From Priestia megaterium (lineage in GTDB: Bacteria > Bacillota > Bacilli > Bacillales > Bacillaceae_H): 64,000 nucleotides of DNA. Position 1 is the first letter of the stretch. Each line of letters begins with the position of its first letter. The stretch spans positions 4,192,001-4,256,000 of the forward strand of contig NZ_CP085442.1 of the NCBI RefSeq assembly GCF_023824195.1. The letters run 5' to 3'. The notes under the pieces are model-generated. The model searched no databases, was not told where the DNA came from, and was given only the letters and a program-made list of their open reading frames with translations. A program made the translations under genes and the position numbers. This document shows, piece by piece, positions 44,847-55,726 of this stretch.

Positions 44847-44920
44847 CCTTGTCTCCCTTTCCATCACTATTTGTTTAAAGTTCTTTTAACTCCAAATCGA
44901 TAGTGTCAATTATAACATAA

Positions 44921-45079
44921 TTACATTATAAAATATCCTTTAAATTCTTTTGAAGCTTTTTCACGGTTTAAATCCTTTAGCTGCTCATCCACTTGAACAC
45001 CGTTCATCCACATACCATCAGGATTTCTTAGACAGTAATTTAAGATATTGCTTTTAGTTTCACCATGTTTTTCCTGTTC
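44921..45079 (-). pseudogene. Short open frame without start codon between mtrB and hepS; possible gene remnant
   Basis: A 52-codon frame on the minus strand, bounded by stops, that reads like protein (for example LNYCLRNPDGMWMNGVQVDE) but has no ATG, GTG or TTG near its upstream end and no ribosome binding site. It follows the mtrB terminator and runs into the presumed hepS promoter. It may be the tail of a lost gene; a chance open frame is the alternative. Confidence 0.35.
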
Positions 45080-45097
45080 TTATTCATTTATTTTAAA

Positions 45098-45130
45098 TAT
45101 AAATAAAAGCAGGAAAATCCCTGCTTATTT
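45098..45130 (-). terminator. Terminator of mtrB
   Basis: AAGCAGG (45107-45113) and CCTGCTT (45120-45126) with a 6-base loop, then TTATTTAT on the minus strand. The hairpin overlaps the mtrB stop codon. Confidence 0.85.
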
Positions 45131-45355
45131 TTTCGTATCGGATTCAATTTCTCCGTGAACAGTCTGAACGACGGCTTTGCCACGAATTTTAATTGCGGAT
45201 GTATGCTCAGTAAACTGCGCAATCATTACTTCGCCTTTATCTAGTTTTTCTGAATGATGAAATCGCGTATCTGCTCCTCGCGTTAAGCCAATTACGTTAA
45301 CTCCATCTTCGACCGCTTTAATGACAATATACTCTGGCGTTCCTTTTTGTGTCAT
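45125..45355 (-). CDS. mtrB: trp RNA-binding attenuation protein TRAP
   Basis: Tryptophan-activated 11-mer that binds (G/U)AG repeats in RNA. The 76-residue product keeps the family core [37 protein letters not shown] and [10 protein letters not shown]; conserved Lys and Arg residues that contact RNA (KLDKGE, IRGK) are present. ATG at 45355 with AAGGAGAAG. It follows folE (mtrA), as in B. subtilis, and its target leader is at 38188-38280. Confidence 0.98.
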   Translation of the reverse strand: MTQKGTPEYIVIKAVEDGVNVIGLTRGADTRFHHSEKLDKGEVMIAQFTEHTSAIKIRGKAVVQTVHGEIESDTKK

Positions 45356-45380
45356 ATTCTCTTCTCCTTCATCATCCACA

Positions 45381-45947
45381 TTATGATTTAATCAGTGATA
45401 AAACTTCAGCTCTAGAACTTGCATCGTGTTCTAACACTCCACGCACAGCAGAAGTGATTGTCATAGCACCAGGCTTTTTAATGCCTCGCATGGTCATACA
45501 CATGTGCTCTGCTTCCACTACTACCATTACCCCGTGCGGCTCTAATGTTTCTACAATAGAATCCGCCACTGTAGATGTAATTCTCTCCTGAAGCTGAGGA
45601 CGTTTCGCAACAGCTTCTACTGCTCTTGCCAGCTTACTTAAACCGGTCACTCGTCCGCCTTTTGGAATATACGCAACATGAGCTTTTCCGTAAAAAGGCA
45701 CTAAGTGGTGTTCACACATAGAGTAAAAAGGAATATCTTTTACAAGCACTAGCTCTTCATGATCTTCTCCAAAAACTGTTTTAAAATGCTCTTTTGGATC
45801 TTCATTCAACCCGGAAAAGACTTCCTCATACATTTTAGCTACTCGCTTTGGTGTATCTAATAATCCTTCACGGTTTGGATCTTCGCCAATTGCTTCTAAA
45901 ATTAGTCTCACGGCTTGTTCGATCTGTGGTTTATTTACAGATGACAT
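45381..45947 (-). CDS. folE: GTP cyclohydrolase I
   Basis: First step of folate synthesis, GTP to dihydroneopterin triphosphate (mtrA in older B. subtilis naming). The 188 residues contain [12 protein letters not shown] near residue 70 (Zn Cys and His), [11 protein letters not shown] near 95 and [12 protein letters not shown] near 139 (second Zn Cys). ATG at 45947 with GGAGGG. A promoter with TTGCCT and TAGAAT (46019 to 45991, 17-base spacer) lies upstream, overlapping the hbs terminator. Confidence 0.98.
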   Translation of the reverse strand: MSSVNKPQIEQAVRLILEAIGEDPNREGLLDTPKRVAKMYEEVFSGLNEDPKEHFKTVFGEDHEELVLVKDIPFYSMCEHHLVPFYGKAHVAYIPKGGRVTGLSKLARAVEAVAKRPQLQERITSTVADSIVETLEPHGVMVVVEAEHMCMTMRGIKKPGAMTITSAVRGVLEHDASSRAEVLSLIKS

Positions 45948-45990
45948 GTTGTTGCCCTCCAATTCGTTGCATTACGACTTTATGAAAAAA

Positions 45991-46019
45991 ATTCTAGCAT
46001 ATGTATATACCAAAGGCAA
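45991..46019 (-). promoter_or_regulatory. Putative folE-mtrB promoter
   Basis: TTGCCT (-35, plus-strand 46014-46019) and TAGAAT (-10, 45991-45996) spaced 17 bases apart, 40-70 bases before the folE start. Confidence 0.6.
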
Positions 46020-46050
46020 AAAAGAAAGGTCGCAAATGTGCGACCTTTCA
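46012..46050 (-). terminator. Terminator of hbs
   Basis: GAAAGGTCGCA (46024-46034) and TGCGACCTTTC (46039-46049) form a perfect 11-bp stem with a 4-base loop; TTTTTT follows on the minus strand. It isolates hbs from folE. Confidence 0.92.
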
Positions 46051-46095
46051 AAGCTCTTCATCAACGGCTATGAATAAAGCCATTTTATGTAGATA

Positions 46096-46368
46096 TTATT
46101 TTACAGCATCTTTAAGAGCTTTACCTGGTTTGAATGCAGGAACTTTGCTAGCAGGAATTTCGATTTCTTCGCCAGTTTGTGGATTGCGTCCTTTACGAGC
46201 AGCACGTTCACGTACTTCGAAGTTACCAAAACCGATAAGTTGAACTTTGTCCTCAGCTTTTAAAGCTTCTAAAATTGTATCGAAAACAGCATCAACTGCT
46301 TTTGTAGCATCCTTTTTTGAAAGCTCACTTGCTTCTGCAACAGCATTAATTAATTCTGTCTTGTTCAT
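46096..46368 (-). CDS. hbs: DNA-binding protein HU
   Basis: Histone-like nucleoid protein, essential in B. subtilis. The 90 residues include [19 protein letters not shown] at the N-terminus and the beta-arm segment [24 protein letters not shown] (shortened) with the conserved Pro that intercalates in DNA. ATG at 46368 with a strong GGAGGAGG site. An upstream TATAAT at about 46474-46479 is a likely -10 element; the 28-codon extension upstream of the ATG is leader, not coding. Confidence 0.98.
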   Translation of the reverse strand: MNKTELINAVAEASELSKKDATKAVDAVFDTILEALKAEDKVQLIGFGNFEVRERAARKGRNPQTGEEIEIPASKVPAFKPGKALKDAVK

Positions 46369-46696
46369 GCCATTCACCTCCTCCCAAAATCGGATCATAT
46401 AATAACTAAAAACCTTGTTAGAAAAGGAATCTAGTAATTCGTTATATCTCATTCTTTAACAAAACAAATGGATATTATACATAACCTATGTATCGACAAG
46501 CCTAATCATAAACGATTGAACTAAATAATTCAATGTTTTTCATTCATCTGCCGTATGTATGTAGTGAAAACAGTATGATCGATCGATTTCTGTTAAAAGA
46601 TTAACATATTGAACAAGGCATAGCAAGCAGAAAATAACGCAGGAATAGGATAACCACGCGATCTATCACAATATATGTAAAGTTTTGTATGATCTA

Positions 46697-46732
46697 TCCA
46701 AAAAGAAGAGGCTCCTTTATGAGGAGCCTAAC
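46697..46732 (-). terminator. Terminator of spoIVA
   Basis: AGGCTCCT (46709-46716) and AGGAGCCT (46722-46729) with a 5-base loop; CTTCTTTTTGG follows on the minus strand. Confidence 0.82.
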
Positions 46733-46741
46733 GTTATATTC

Positions 46742-48220
46742 TTATAAAATAATCGCGATTAAACCTCCAGATCCTTCGTTAATAATCCGTTCTAGCGTTT
46801 CTTTTAACTTATATCGCGCATTTTCAGGCATCAGCGACAGCTTTCCTTGAATCCCTTCTCTTACGATTGAACTTAGAGAGCGGCCAAATATATCTGAATT
46901 CCAAATTGAAAGCGGATCATCTTCAAAGTCTTGCATCAAATAACGAACTAATTCTTCGCTTTGCTTCTCCGTTCCGATAATCGGCGCAAATTCTGATTCT
47001 ACATCCACTTTAATCATGTGTATAGAAGGTGCCACTGCTTTTAAACGAACTCCAAAACGCGATCCTTGGCGAATAATTTCAGGTTCATCAAGGCTCATAT
47101 CTGAAAGCGAAGGTGCAGCTACACCATAACCCGTTTGTTTAACCATACGAAGGGCATCAGAGACTTGATCATATTCGGTTTTTGCATGCACAAAGTCTTG
47201 CATTAACTGCAGCAAATGATCTCTTCCGCGAATTTCTACTCCCACGATTTCTTTCAAAATCTGATCATATAAATCATCTGGAGCGTATAAGTCAATTTCG
47301 GCAATTCCCTGCCCCATCTCAATTCCGGCTAATCGAGCCTGATCGATAAACTCAAACTGGCTAAATTGCTCTACTACCCGTTCAACGTCTCTCAGCCTCT
47401 TAATATCTTTTACCGTTTCTTTAACGGCTTCTTGATAGCTTTCACGCAGCCAATGTTTATCTTTTAAAACCATTACCCAGCTTGGTAGATTAACGTTGAC
47501 TTCTAATACAGGGAACTCGTAGAGTGCTTCTCTTAATACGTTCATCACATCAGTATCGCGCATGCTTTCCACACTCATCGCTAATACTGGGATATCATAT
47601 TTTTCATTAAGCTTTGCACGAAGCTTTTCTGTATCAGGATGATATGGCTGTACGGTATTAATAACCATGATAAATGGTTTGCCTACTTCTTTTAGCTCAT
47701 TAATGACGCGCTCTTCTGCTTCCACGTAATCTTGACGAGGTATATCTCCAATTGAGCCATCTGTTGTAATGACGACACCAATCGTTGAGTGTTCTTGAAT
47801 TACCTTTCTCGTTCCAATTTCAGCCGCTTCGTGAAATGGAATTGGTTCTTCATACCAAGGTGTATTGATCATTCGAGGTCCGTTTTCATCTTCGTACCCT
47901 TTAGCGCCAGGCACCGTATATCCTACACAATCTACTAACCGTATGTTAACTTCTAGCCCGTCATCTACCAAAACATTAACTGCTTGATTCGGTACGAATT
48001 TCGGCTCAGTTGTCATAATCGTTTTTCCAGCTGCACTTTGTGGTAGTTCATCTTGTGTGCGAGCTCTTTCTGCCTCGTTCTCGATGTGAGGCAGGACCAC
48101 CAGCTCCATAAATTTTTTAATAAATGTAGATTTTCCTGTTCGAACTGCTCCCACCACACCTAAATATATATCGCCTCCTGTACGTTCAGCGATATCTTTA
48201 AATACATCCACCTTTTCCAA
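46742..48220 (-). CDS. spoIVA: Stage IV sporulation protein A, spore coat morphogenetic ATPase
   Basis: Forms the ATP-dependent basement layer of the spore coat around the forespore. The 492 residues have the Walker A-like loop G24-AVRTGKST near the N-terminus and DCVGYTVPGAKG near residue 95. The C-terminal region is the part needed for SpoVM-guided localisation. The start is a TTG at 48220 behind GGAGGGG, giving MEKVDVFKDIAERTGG as in homologues. Expected to be sigmaE-dependent; I could not fix the promoter. Confidence 0.97.
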   Translation of the reverse strand: MEKVDVFKDIAERTGGDIYLGVVGAVRTGKSTFIKKFMELVVLPHIENEAERARTQDELPQSAAGKTIMTTEPKFVPNQAVNVLVDDGLEVNIRLVDCVGYTVPGAKGYEDENGPRMINTPWYEEPIPFHEAAEIGTRKVIQEHSTIGVVITTDGSIGDIPRQDYVEAEERVINELKEVGKPFIMVINTVQPYHPDTEKLRAKLNEKYDIPVLAMSVESMRDTDVMNVLREALYEFPVLEVNVNLPSWVMVLKDKHWLRESYQEAVKETVKDIKRLRDVERVVEQFSQFEFIDQARLAGIEMGQGIAEIDLYAPDDLYDQILKEIVGVEIRGRDHLLQLMQDFVHAKTEYDQVSDALRMVKQTGYGVAAPSLSDMSLDEPEIIRQGSRFGVRLKAVAPSIHMIKVDVESEFAPIIGTEKQSEELVRYLMQDFEDDPLSIWNSDIFGRSLSSIVREGIQGKLSLMPENARYKLKETLERIINEGSGGLIAIIL

Positions 48221-48397
48221 AAGATCCCCTCCGATCTATGAGTTCATGGAATATGACATCCATTGCGAGAGTAAATTAGGACACTATATAGTTATGACGT
48301 TGTCCTATTAAAATATGACTTTTGATAGAAAAATTTATGATTTTTTTCATGCACATGCTGACTTAGTCATTCTGATTATCATTATTGGTGTACAAGA

Positions 48398-48443
48398 AAG
48401 AGAAAACCCCTTCTCTCTGAATATTATTCAAGGAGAAGGGGTT
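48398..48443 (-). terminator. Terminator of yphF
   Basis: AACCCCTTCTC (48405-48415) and GAGAAGGGGTT (48433-48443) pair with an inner TGAATA/TATTCA stem; TTTTCTCTTT follows on the minus strand. Confidence 0.88.
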
Positions 48444-48449
48444 CATGAC

Positions 48450-49172
48450 TTATTTTTTTAAAAATATTGGTTCATTCTTATCGTTGACTGTATAAGGAAG
48501 AGAGTAAGCAGGTACAAAATCACTGTTTTCCACAAGGAGCTTTCGTATATCTTCACCCGGTTTGTAGGAGCTTTTATGCTTTTGAATGGCATCATACAAA
48601 TCAGGACGATAATCCACAAATACATCTCCCTGTCCATTAACAATTAAAGAAAGACTATTCCCTGTATATGGGCTAGTAACGACAGGAGGTTCTTTCATAT
48701 TCAATTTTTTATAATTAATAGAGAATACTCCTGGAGCGATGACGTCTTTAAACGGTACGTACCCTTTATGATTTTGACGGTATATATTCAAATGTACATT
48801 AACATCTTGAATCGTATCCGCCATCCGTAAGTCTAATAATTTAACCGTGGGCTTTGTTTCTGCATCCACAAGCACGTACGCAAATATCCCTCCGCTTTCA
48901 TACGAATTCCCAGGTGCGTCTTGCATGTATCTAGGAACAATTTTCGTAAAGTCAATCGGATATTTTTGATAAATCGGCGTGTCCATATCTTTCGTTTTTA
49001 TCGGCAATAAGCCTCCGCTTTCTTGTTTAAATTGATCAACTGCCGTTTGCACGGAAGCAACTTGATCTTTATAAGGAACTTGATTTTGAGACATTCTTTC
49101 CGCCGGGTACAAACAACCGGATAATACAAAAATGGTTAACCCAACAATAGACGTTAGCATGAATTTTTTCAT
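48450..49172 (-). CDS. yphF: Putative lipoprotein YphF
   Basis: A 240-residue predicted lipoprotein with unknown function. The signal peptide ends in the lipobox VLSGC with Cys20 as the lipidation site. The mature part has no recognised domain. It lies between spoIVA and yphE as in B. subtilis. The ATG at 49172 is favoured because an in-frame GTG at 49181 overlaps the ribosome binding site. Confidence 0.9.
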   Translation of the reverse strand: MKKFMLTSIVGLTIFVLSGCLYPAERMSQNQVPYKDQVASVQTAVDQFKQESGGLLPIKTKDMDTPIYQKYPIDFTKIVPRYMQDAPGNSYESGGIFAYVLVDAETKPTVKLLDLRMADTIQDVNVHLNIYRQNHKGYVPFKDVIAPGVFSINYKKLNMKEPPVVTSPYTGNSLSLIVNGQGDVFVDYRPDLYDAIQKHKSSYKPGEDIRKLLVENSDFVPAYSLPYTVNDKNEPIFLKK

Positions 49173-49196
49173 TTTTCTCACCCTACCATATGTACA

Positions 49197-49400
49197 TTAA
49201 GCATCTGTCGGACCGCTGAATACAACAATTACCATAATAAGACCTGCTACAATCATGAGCGAATAGGCAATGAAAGCGAGTACAATTTTACCAACGCGGT
49301 TCGTAATTTTATAACGACTAAAGTAAATAGAAAATACCGAAATAAACATAAATACAATGGAACCCAATGAAATCCACATCTTTAACAAACCTGGCGACAA
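49197..49400 (-). CDS. yphE: DUF2768 small membrane protein YphE
   Basis: A 67-residue protein with two membrane segments (about residues 8-28 and 38-60). I place the start at a TTG (49400), ten bases after AAAGGAG, which gives the SPGLLKMWISLGS N-terminus of the family; the frame extends upstream but without a site. It precedes yphF and follows gpsA. Function unknown. Confidence 0.82.
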   Translation of the reverse strand: MSPGLLKMWISLGSIVFMFISVFSIYFSRYKITNRVGKIVLAFIAYSLMIVAGLIMVIVVFSGPTDA

Positions 49401-49560
49401 ATTGCATCCACTCCTTTTTTCACCGTTATTATAACATAAGGACTTATAGTTAAGACGGATATTGATAGAACTTTCTAAATTCACTATTTATTTATCTTCC
49501 ATTGATTCATGCTCTATAGTAATTACTTTCCTATTAAATTGACAAATTCCTGCTTTTTCA

Positions 49561-49602
49561 CATAAAAAAAAATCGAAGCGAAGGGGGCTCTTCGCTTCGA
49601 CT
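49561..49602. terminator. Terminator between gpsA and yphE
   Basis: CGAAGCGAAG and CTTCGCTTCG arms around a GGGGGCT loop with an A-run on the plus-strand left side, so the minus-strand RNA ends in TTTTTTTTT. It ends the der-gpsA transcript. Confidence 0.82.
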
Positions 49603-49716
49603 ATAACTAAATATTCCCATACTAACAGTTCTACTCATCTTTATTTACACGTTATTTTATGCAAGTAAATGATTTTGGGTATCACCAATTGCCTATTTTT
49701 TCATATTTCTTTGCAC

Positions 49717-50748
49717 TTAATTTAATTTTTCTCCTAAAACATTCGCTAAATCTTCCATTTCATGTGTTTTAGTACGAGACATAAGCGCGTCTACTGCATC
49801 TTTTGCCTTCACATCATTAAACAGTACATTATATAAAGCATCAGCAATCGGCATTTTTACGTCATATTTTTGAGATAGCTGGTAAGCTGCTTTCGTCGTG
49901 CGTACACCTTCTACAACCATTCCCATATTTTCTAATACTTCGTCTAAATTTTTGCCTTTTCCAAGAAGATTACCAGCGCGCCAATTTCGAGAATGAACGC
50001 TTGTACACGTTACAATCAAGTCTCCAATCCCGGTTAAACCTGAGAACGTCAGAGGATTGGCACCAAGCACAGTACCTAAACGAGCGATTTCAGCTAAGCC
50101 ACGAGTCATAAGAGCGGCCTTCGCATTGTCACCATATCCAAGTCCATCCGTGATACCAGCAGCAAGAGCAATAATATTTTTTAACGCTCCCCCAATTTCC
50201 ACACCAATCACATCAGGATTTGTATAAACACGGAAGTACTGTTGATTATTAAATAAATCCTGCACTTTTTCTGCTGCTTGTATATTTGTTGAAGCCGACG
50301 TCACGGTTGTCGGCTGCCTTCTACTTACTTCTTCAGCATGACTCGGACCTGATAAGACAACGATGTCTTTTGTATTAATTTCTTGTTGAATCATTTGAGA
50401 TATACGTAAAAGAGAATCCGGCTCAATTCCTTTACTTACGTGAACAATTGTAAACAGTTCATCGGTAAGGGATTTTAGCTGCTGCAACACTTCACGAATG
50501 GCCTTCGTTGGAACAGCTAAAATAAGGGTTTCAACACCCTCTATTGCCTTTTCTAATGACGTAAAACCTTTAATCTGATGAGGAAGCTCTACACCAGGCA
50601 AATATTTTTCATTCTGATGCGTCTCGTTAATTTGATCAATGACTTGTTGTCTATGTCCCCAAATGCGAACATCGTGTCCATTTTCCGCCAATACGAAAGC
50701 TAATGCAGTTCCCCAGCTCCCTGCTCCTAGTACAGCTATTCTTTCCAC
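49717..50748 (-). CDS. gpsA: Glycerol-3-phosphate dehydrogenase [NAD(P)+]
   Basis: Makes sn-glycerol-3-phosphate from dihydroxyacetone phosphate for phospholipids. The 343 residues start with [12 protein letters not shown] (dinucleotide loop) and include [23 protein letters not shown] near residue 188 with the catalytic lysine, and [14 protein letters not shown] near 254. I chose the GTG at 50748 (MERIAVLG) over one at 50757 for spacing from AGAGGAT. It follows der by 17 nt. Confidence 0.97.
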   Translation of the reverse strand: MERIAVLGAGSWGTALAFVLAENGHDVRIWGHRQQVIDQINETHQNEKYLPGVELPHQIKGFTSLEKAIEGVETLILAVPTKAIREVLQQLKSLTDELFTIVHVSKGIEPDSLLRISQMIQQEINTKDIVVLSGPSHAEEVSRRQPTTVTSASTNIQAAEKVQDLFNNQQYFRVYTNPDVIGVEIGGALKNIIALAAGITDGLGYGDNAKAALMTRGLAEIARLGTVLGANPLTFSGLTGIGDLIVTCTSVHSRNWRAGNLLGKGKNLDEVLENMGMVVEGVRTTKAAYQLSQKYDVKMPIADALYNVLFNDVKAKDAVDALMSRTKTHEMEDLANVLGEKLN

Positions 50749-50765
50749 GCCGATCACATCCTCTG

Positions 50766-52076
50766 TTATTTTCTTGGTCTTGCAATAATTTTAATTGGAG
50801 TTCCTTCGAATCCAAAAGCTTCACGAAGCTTATTTTCTAAGAAACGTTTATATGAAAAATGCATTAGCTCAGGATCATTTACAAACACAACAAAAGTTGG
50901 CGGCTTGATTGCTACTTGAGTTGTGTAATAGATTTTTAAGCGGTTGCCGTTGTGAGTAGGCGTAGGGTTCATTGCTACTGCATCCATAATCACATCATTT
51001 AAGATGCTTGTTTCTACACGTACCGCATGGCTTTCGCTTGCAAGATCAATCATTGGCAATAGCGTATGCGTACGTTTTTTCGTTTTAGCTGAAAGGAATA
51101 CAATTGGAGCATATGTTAAGAACTGAAAATGCTCACGTATATTTTCTTCAAATTTTTTCATTGTTTTTTCATCTTTTTCTACTGTATCCCATTTGTTTAC
51201 AACGATGACAACAGCTTTTCCAGCTTCTTGTGCATAGCCAGCAATTTTCTTATCTTGTTCAATAATACCCTCTTCAGCATTTAATACAATTAAGACAACA
51301 TCTGAGCGTTCAATTGCCTTTAATGCGCGCAGTACGCTGTATTTTTCAGTACTCTCGTACACTTTTCCACGCTTTCTCATTCCAGCTGTATCAATAACAA
51401 CATATTCTTGATCTTCTTTTGTAAACTTTGTATCAATGGCATCGCGTGTCGTACCGGCAAGATCACTGACAATAACACGGTCTTCACCTAGAAGAGCATT
51501 AACTAATGAAGATTTTCCTACGTTAGGACGACCAATCAATGAAAATTTAATGACGTCTTCTCCGTAATCTTCGTCTTTTTCTTTTGGAAAGTGCTTAGCT
51601 GCCTCGTCTAGCAGGTCACCTAAACCTAAACCATGCGTTCCTGAGATTGGGAACGGTTCGCCATATCCTAGTGCGTAGAAATCGTAGATTAATTCTCTCA
51701 TTTCAGGATTATCTACTTTATTAACGGCTAGGACAACGGGCTTTTTCGATTTGTATAAAATTTTCGCCACTTCTTCATCAGCTGCAGTAATTCCATCGCG
51801 TCCATTCACTAGAAAAATGATTACGTCCGCTTCATCAATTGCAATTTCTGCCTGCTGTTTGATCTGTTCTAAAAATGGCTCATCTCCAATATCAATACCG
51901 CCAGTATCAATAATGTTAAAGTCCATATTCAGCCACTCACCTGAACTATAGATACGATCACGAGTTACACCCGGAATATCTTCTACAATAGATACTCGCT
52001 CTCCTACAATTCGGTTGAAAATTGTTGATTTTCCTACGTTGGGACGACCAACAATCGCAATAATTGGTTTTGGCAT
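50766..52076 (-). CDS. der: Ribosome biogenesis GTPase Der (EngA)
   Basis: Essential GTPase in 50S subunit assembly. The 436 residues have two tandem GTPase domains, each with GRPNVGKS (residues 10-17 and about 182), DTGG and DTAGMRKRG switch regions and NKVD / NKWD specificity motifs, and a C-terminal KH-like domain. In the same operon as gpsA. Confidence 0.98.
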   Translation of the reverse strand: MPKPIIAIVGRPNVGKSTIFNRIVGERVSIVEDIPGVTRDRIYSSGEWLNMDFNIIDTGGIDIGDEPFLEQIKQQAEIAIDEADVIIFLVNGRDGITAADEEVAKILYKSKKPVVLAVNKVDNPEMRELIYDFYALGYGEPFPISGTHGLGLGDLLDEAAKHFPKEKDEDYGEDVIKFSLIGRPNVGKSSLVNALLGEDRVIVSDLAGTTRDAIDTKFTKEDQEYVVIDTAGMRKRGKVYESTEKYSVLRALKAIERSDVVLIVLNAEEGIIEQDKKIAGYAQEAGKAVVIVVNKWDTVEKDEKTMKKFEENIREHFQFLTYAPIVFLSAKTKKRTHTLLPMIDLASESHAVRVETSILNDVIMDAVAMNPTPTHNGNRLKIYYTTQVAIKPPTFVVFVNDPELMHFSYKRFLENKLREAFGFEGTPIKIIARPRK

Positions 52077-52179
52077 ACGATTCTTCCCTTTCCTTGATCT
52101 TTTTTATGTATCGGCAACCAGTCTTTAATCGACTAAAGGTATTTATCTACATGTACAAATAAATAAGATCATTCTTTTT

Positions 52180-52216
52180 TCAAAAATTGAGGCCATGCAG
52201 CGTGGCATGACCTCTA
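52180..52216 (-). terminator. Terminator of yphA
   Basis: GAGGCCATGC (52189-52198) and GCATGACCTC (52205-52214) pair with one mismatch; AATTTTTG follows on the minus strand. About 160 bases downstream of yphA. Confidence 0.7.
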
Positions 52217-52373
52217 CTAATCGATCATAAGCGATAAAGCAGGCTTTTTATCAGCCCTATTTTACACCAAGCTGATTAACTGCCTATCCGCTGAATAAGC
52301 ATTACTCTTTCAATCAAACAATTTTATCAAAAATCACCGGTAACAACAATATAATTTTACGAAATCTCTTCTT

Positions 52374-52979
52374 CTATTTGTAAGTACTTTGCTTTTGCCT
52401 GTGAGACTTTAGCACGTACAAATCTAAATAAGCAGAGAAATAAACCAGTATCTCCCAAATAAACACAGCTCCTACTGCCGTTGCTAAAACGTCGAGTGTC
52501 CGAAGAGACCCTACTTCATAAGATACAATATCTCGAATGACAACTGCGTATAAAAAATCTCCTCCAACTACACCTAAAATGATCGCTGCGAATCTTTTTT
52601 CAGCACCTTTAATCACCATAAAGCAAATATATAAGATAAGTCCAGTCAAAATCCACTTACGATCAATAAAAATCCATACAGGATCATAGAGCTCAAGCAA
52701 ACAAAAACCAGCATAGGCAATTATTATAATGCCGCATACAATAACATAATATAACTGCTGAAATCTGCTGTATCCTGAAGCATAAACACACGCTACTCCT
52801 ACTAAAAACAAAGCGGTGTAGCTGCATGAAAACTGAGTTATATGCATGTTCATTCCGCTTAGGAGTATACTGATTAATATAATGGCTGATACCTTCCAAC
52901 GCCTAGATGTTTTGGGCATAAGAAAAGTCGCAACAATCCATCCCATCCACGAAAGCCAATAAAAGAAAATTCCGTCCAC
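52374..52979 (-). CDS. yphA: Membrane protein YphA
   Basis: A 201-residue integral membrane protein with about six hydrophobic segments and no known function. The start is set at the GTG 52979 (MDGIFFYWLSWMGWI), matching the family N-terminus, with GAGGAGG about 11 nt upstream. Position between der and the fni cluster matches B. subtilis yphA. Confidence 0.85.
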   Translation of the reverse strand: MDGIFFYWLSWMGWIVATFLMPKTSRRWKVSAIILISILLSGMNMHITQFSCSYTALFLVGVACVYASGYSRFQQLYYVIVCGIIIIAYAGFCLLELYDPVWIFIDRKWILTGLILYICFMVIKGAEKRFAAIILGVVGGDFLYAVVIRDIVSYEVGSLRTLDVLATAVGAVFIWEILVYFSAYLDLYVLKSHRQKQSTYK

Positions 52980-53099
52980 TGAATATGGCACCTCCTCTAC
53001 CTGTCATCAGTATGTATCAATTTGGTAAAACTTAATCGGAGTTTTAGAATAGAACCGGTTATTTTGGACAACCTATCAGAAAAAAGGAGGGAATCTATA

Positions 53100-53237
53100 A
53101 TGGGAAAAGATCGTCAAGAGAAAAAATTAAAAGAATCAAAACGAGTTGAATCTGACCGTGATCAAGGACTTCACTATCCAGGAGCAACTGGCTTGCAAAG
53201 TCCTGAAGAAGCGCGCGAGTTAAATGAGCATAAATAA
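53100..53237 (+). CDS. ypzI: YpzI family small protein
   Basis: A 45-residue, highly charged hydrophilic protein (MGKDRQEKKLKESKRVESDR, then GATGLQSPEEAREL). It is a small Bacillus family of unknown function. ATG at 53100 has an AAAAAGGAGG site 8 nt upstream; the frame continues upstream but without a site. Plus strand, divergent from yphA, and ends at a terminator shared with the MFS gene. Confidence 0.88.
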   Translation: MGKDRQEKKLKESKRVESDRDQGLHYPGATGLQSPEEARELNEHK

Positions 53238-53270
53238 AAAATGCGCTGACTAAGTCAGCGCATTTTTTAT
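53237..53270. terminator. Bidirectional terminator between ypzI and the MFS gene
   Basis: ATGCGCTGACT and AGTCAGCGCAT (53242-53252, 53254-53264) are perfect complements flanked by A-run and T-run. Confidence 0.93.
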
Positions 53271-54481
53271 TTTAAAACTGGATGTGAAACAGGATAGGAA
53301 CGTTCTTTCTTTCCTGTAAACAAAAAGAGAACTCCTCCCACTAACAATAGTGCTCCTGACAAATAAAATCCGAATTCCATACTTCCAAGTTTATCTGCAA
53401 AATACCCGGTAATGTAAGGCGCAAAGATCGATGACAGCATGCCGCTGAAGTTGAAAAAACCGTACACTTTAGAGTACATGGACGATGGAGTAATATCCGC
53501 CATATACGAAATCAAAATGGGATCTAATGCTAATTTCCCTATCAGACCGTACACAATTAAGCCGATTAATAGCCAAGAATAACTCTCTGTATAGGGAATA
53601 AAAAATTGACATAAAGCGCCCGCTACTGACAAACTCACAATTAATGCTTTTTTATTTGCAATTCGATCAGATATATACCCAAAGAAGATTGCTCCTGGAA
53701 TAGACGCCCAAGGTACTAAAGATGCTATAATGCCTGTTTGAGACCCTTCTAAGCCTCGCGAGTGCTGCAAATAATAAGGAAGCCACGTCAGCATCCCAAA
53801 AAATCCGTAAAGAGAGCAGAAGATTAAAATGTATACGAAAATATGATTTTTTGTAAATAATACTTTTAGCGACTGCTTTGTTTCTTTATTTGGCGAATTT
53901 TTTTCTTGATCCCTTTGCTTATCTTTTACAAAGAAAGCTATTAAAATAGCTATTACTATAGTCGGAATAGCAAATAAGTAAAAAGTAAACTGCCAGTCTT
54001 TTTCTAACGTATATGTAATGTATGTAGAACCGATAAAACCAAGTGATATACCAAAAGCCATTCCACTATTGATGAGCGCAGACACTAGACCTCGGTATCG
54101 TTCAGACGTGATGCTTGAAGAAATTCCGTATTGTGAACCATAATACGTTCCTTCTCCAAGCCCTGTCAGCGCCCGCATGAGTAAGAACATACCGAAAGTA
54201 GTTGTAAGTCCTGTAAAAAATGTGGCAACTCCAAACAAGATGTATCCAGCTACTAAGATCTTAACGCGACCAAATCGATCTGCCAAAAAACCCGTTGGAA
54301 TCTGCATAGCTGCATACGCGGCAAAAAACACGGTAGACATTAGCCCAAGTTCAGCTTTATTAAGATCCCACTGTGCACCGATATCTCCCATAACCGGAGA
54401 TAAAATATTACGATCTGCATACATGAAAACCCAGCCTAAAAAGAAAAGAAAAATTGTAAATATAGGATGTCCCTTTTTCAT
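53267..54481 (-). CDS. Major facilitator superfamily transporter, ACS-like
   Basis: A 404-residue transporter with 12 predicted membrane segments and the MFS loop motif GFLADRFGRVK between segments 2 and 3, repeated weakly as GYISDRIANKK in the second half. MYADRNILSPV in segment 1 resembles the anion:cation symporter group (organic acids, sugar acids). Substrate unknown. It is not part of this cluster in B. subtilis and is a single-gene unit bounded by bidirectional terminators, so it looks like an accessory insertion. Confidence 0.85.
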   Translation of the reverse strand: MKKGHPIFTIFLFFLGWVFMYADRNILSPVMGDIGAQWDLNKAELGLMSTVFFAAYAAMQIPTGFLADRFGRVKILVAGYILFGVATFFTGLTTTFGMFLLMRALTGLGEGTYYGSQYGISSSITSERYRGLVSALINSGMAFGISLGFIGSTYITYTLEKDWQFTFYLFAIPTIVIAILIAFFVKDKQRDQEKNSPNKETKQSLKVLFTKNHIFVYILIFCSLYGFFGMLTWLPYYLQHSRGLEGSQTGIIASLVPWASIPGAIFFGYISDRIANKKALIVSLSVAGALCQFFIPYTESYSWLLIGLIVYGLIGKLALDPILISYMADITPSSMYSKVYGFFNFSGMLSSIFAPYITGYFADKLGSMEFGFYLSGALLLVGGVLFLFTGKKERSYPVSHPVLK

Positions 54482-54623
54482 TACGCCACCTCTTTTTTCT
54501 GATTTTTCTGTTTATTTAACTTATTATAAGGGGCCAACGTTTGGGATTTCATGCTTTTTGTCATTTCTTCTGCCAACATTTTTTGTTTTTTTAAATAAAA
54601 ACGCGATCATTCATCTTCTAAAG

Positions 54624-55713
<1,090 letters not shown>

Positions 55714-55726
55714 TCATCACCATTAC

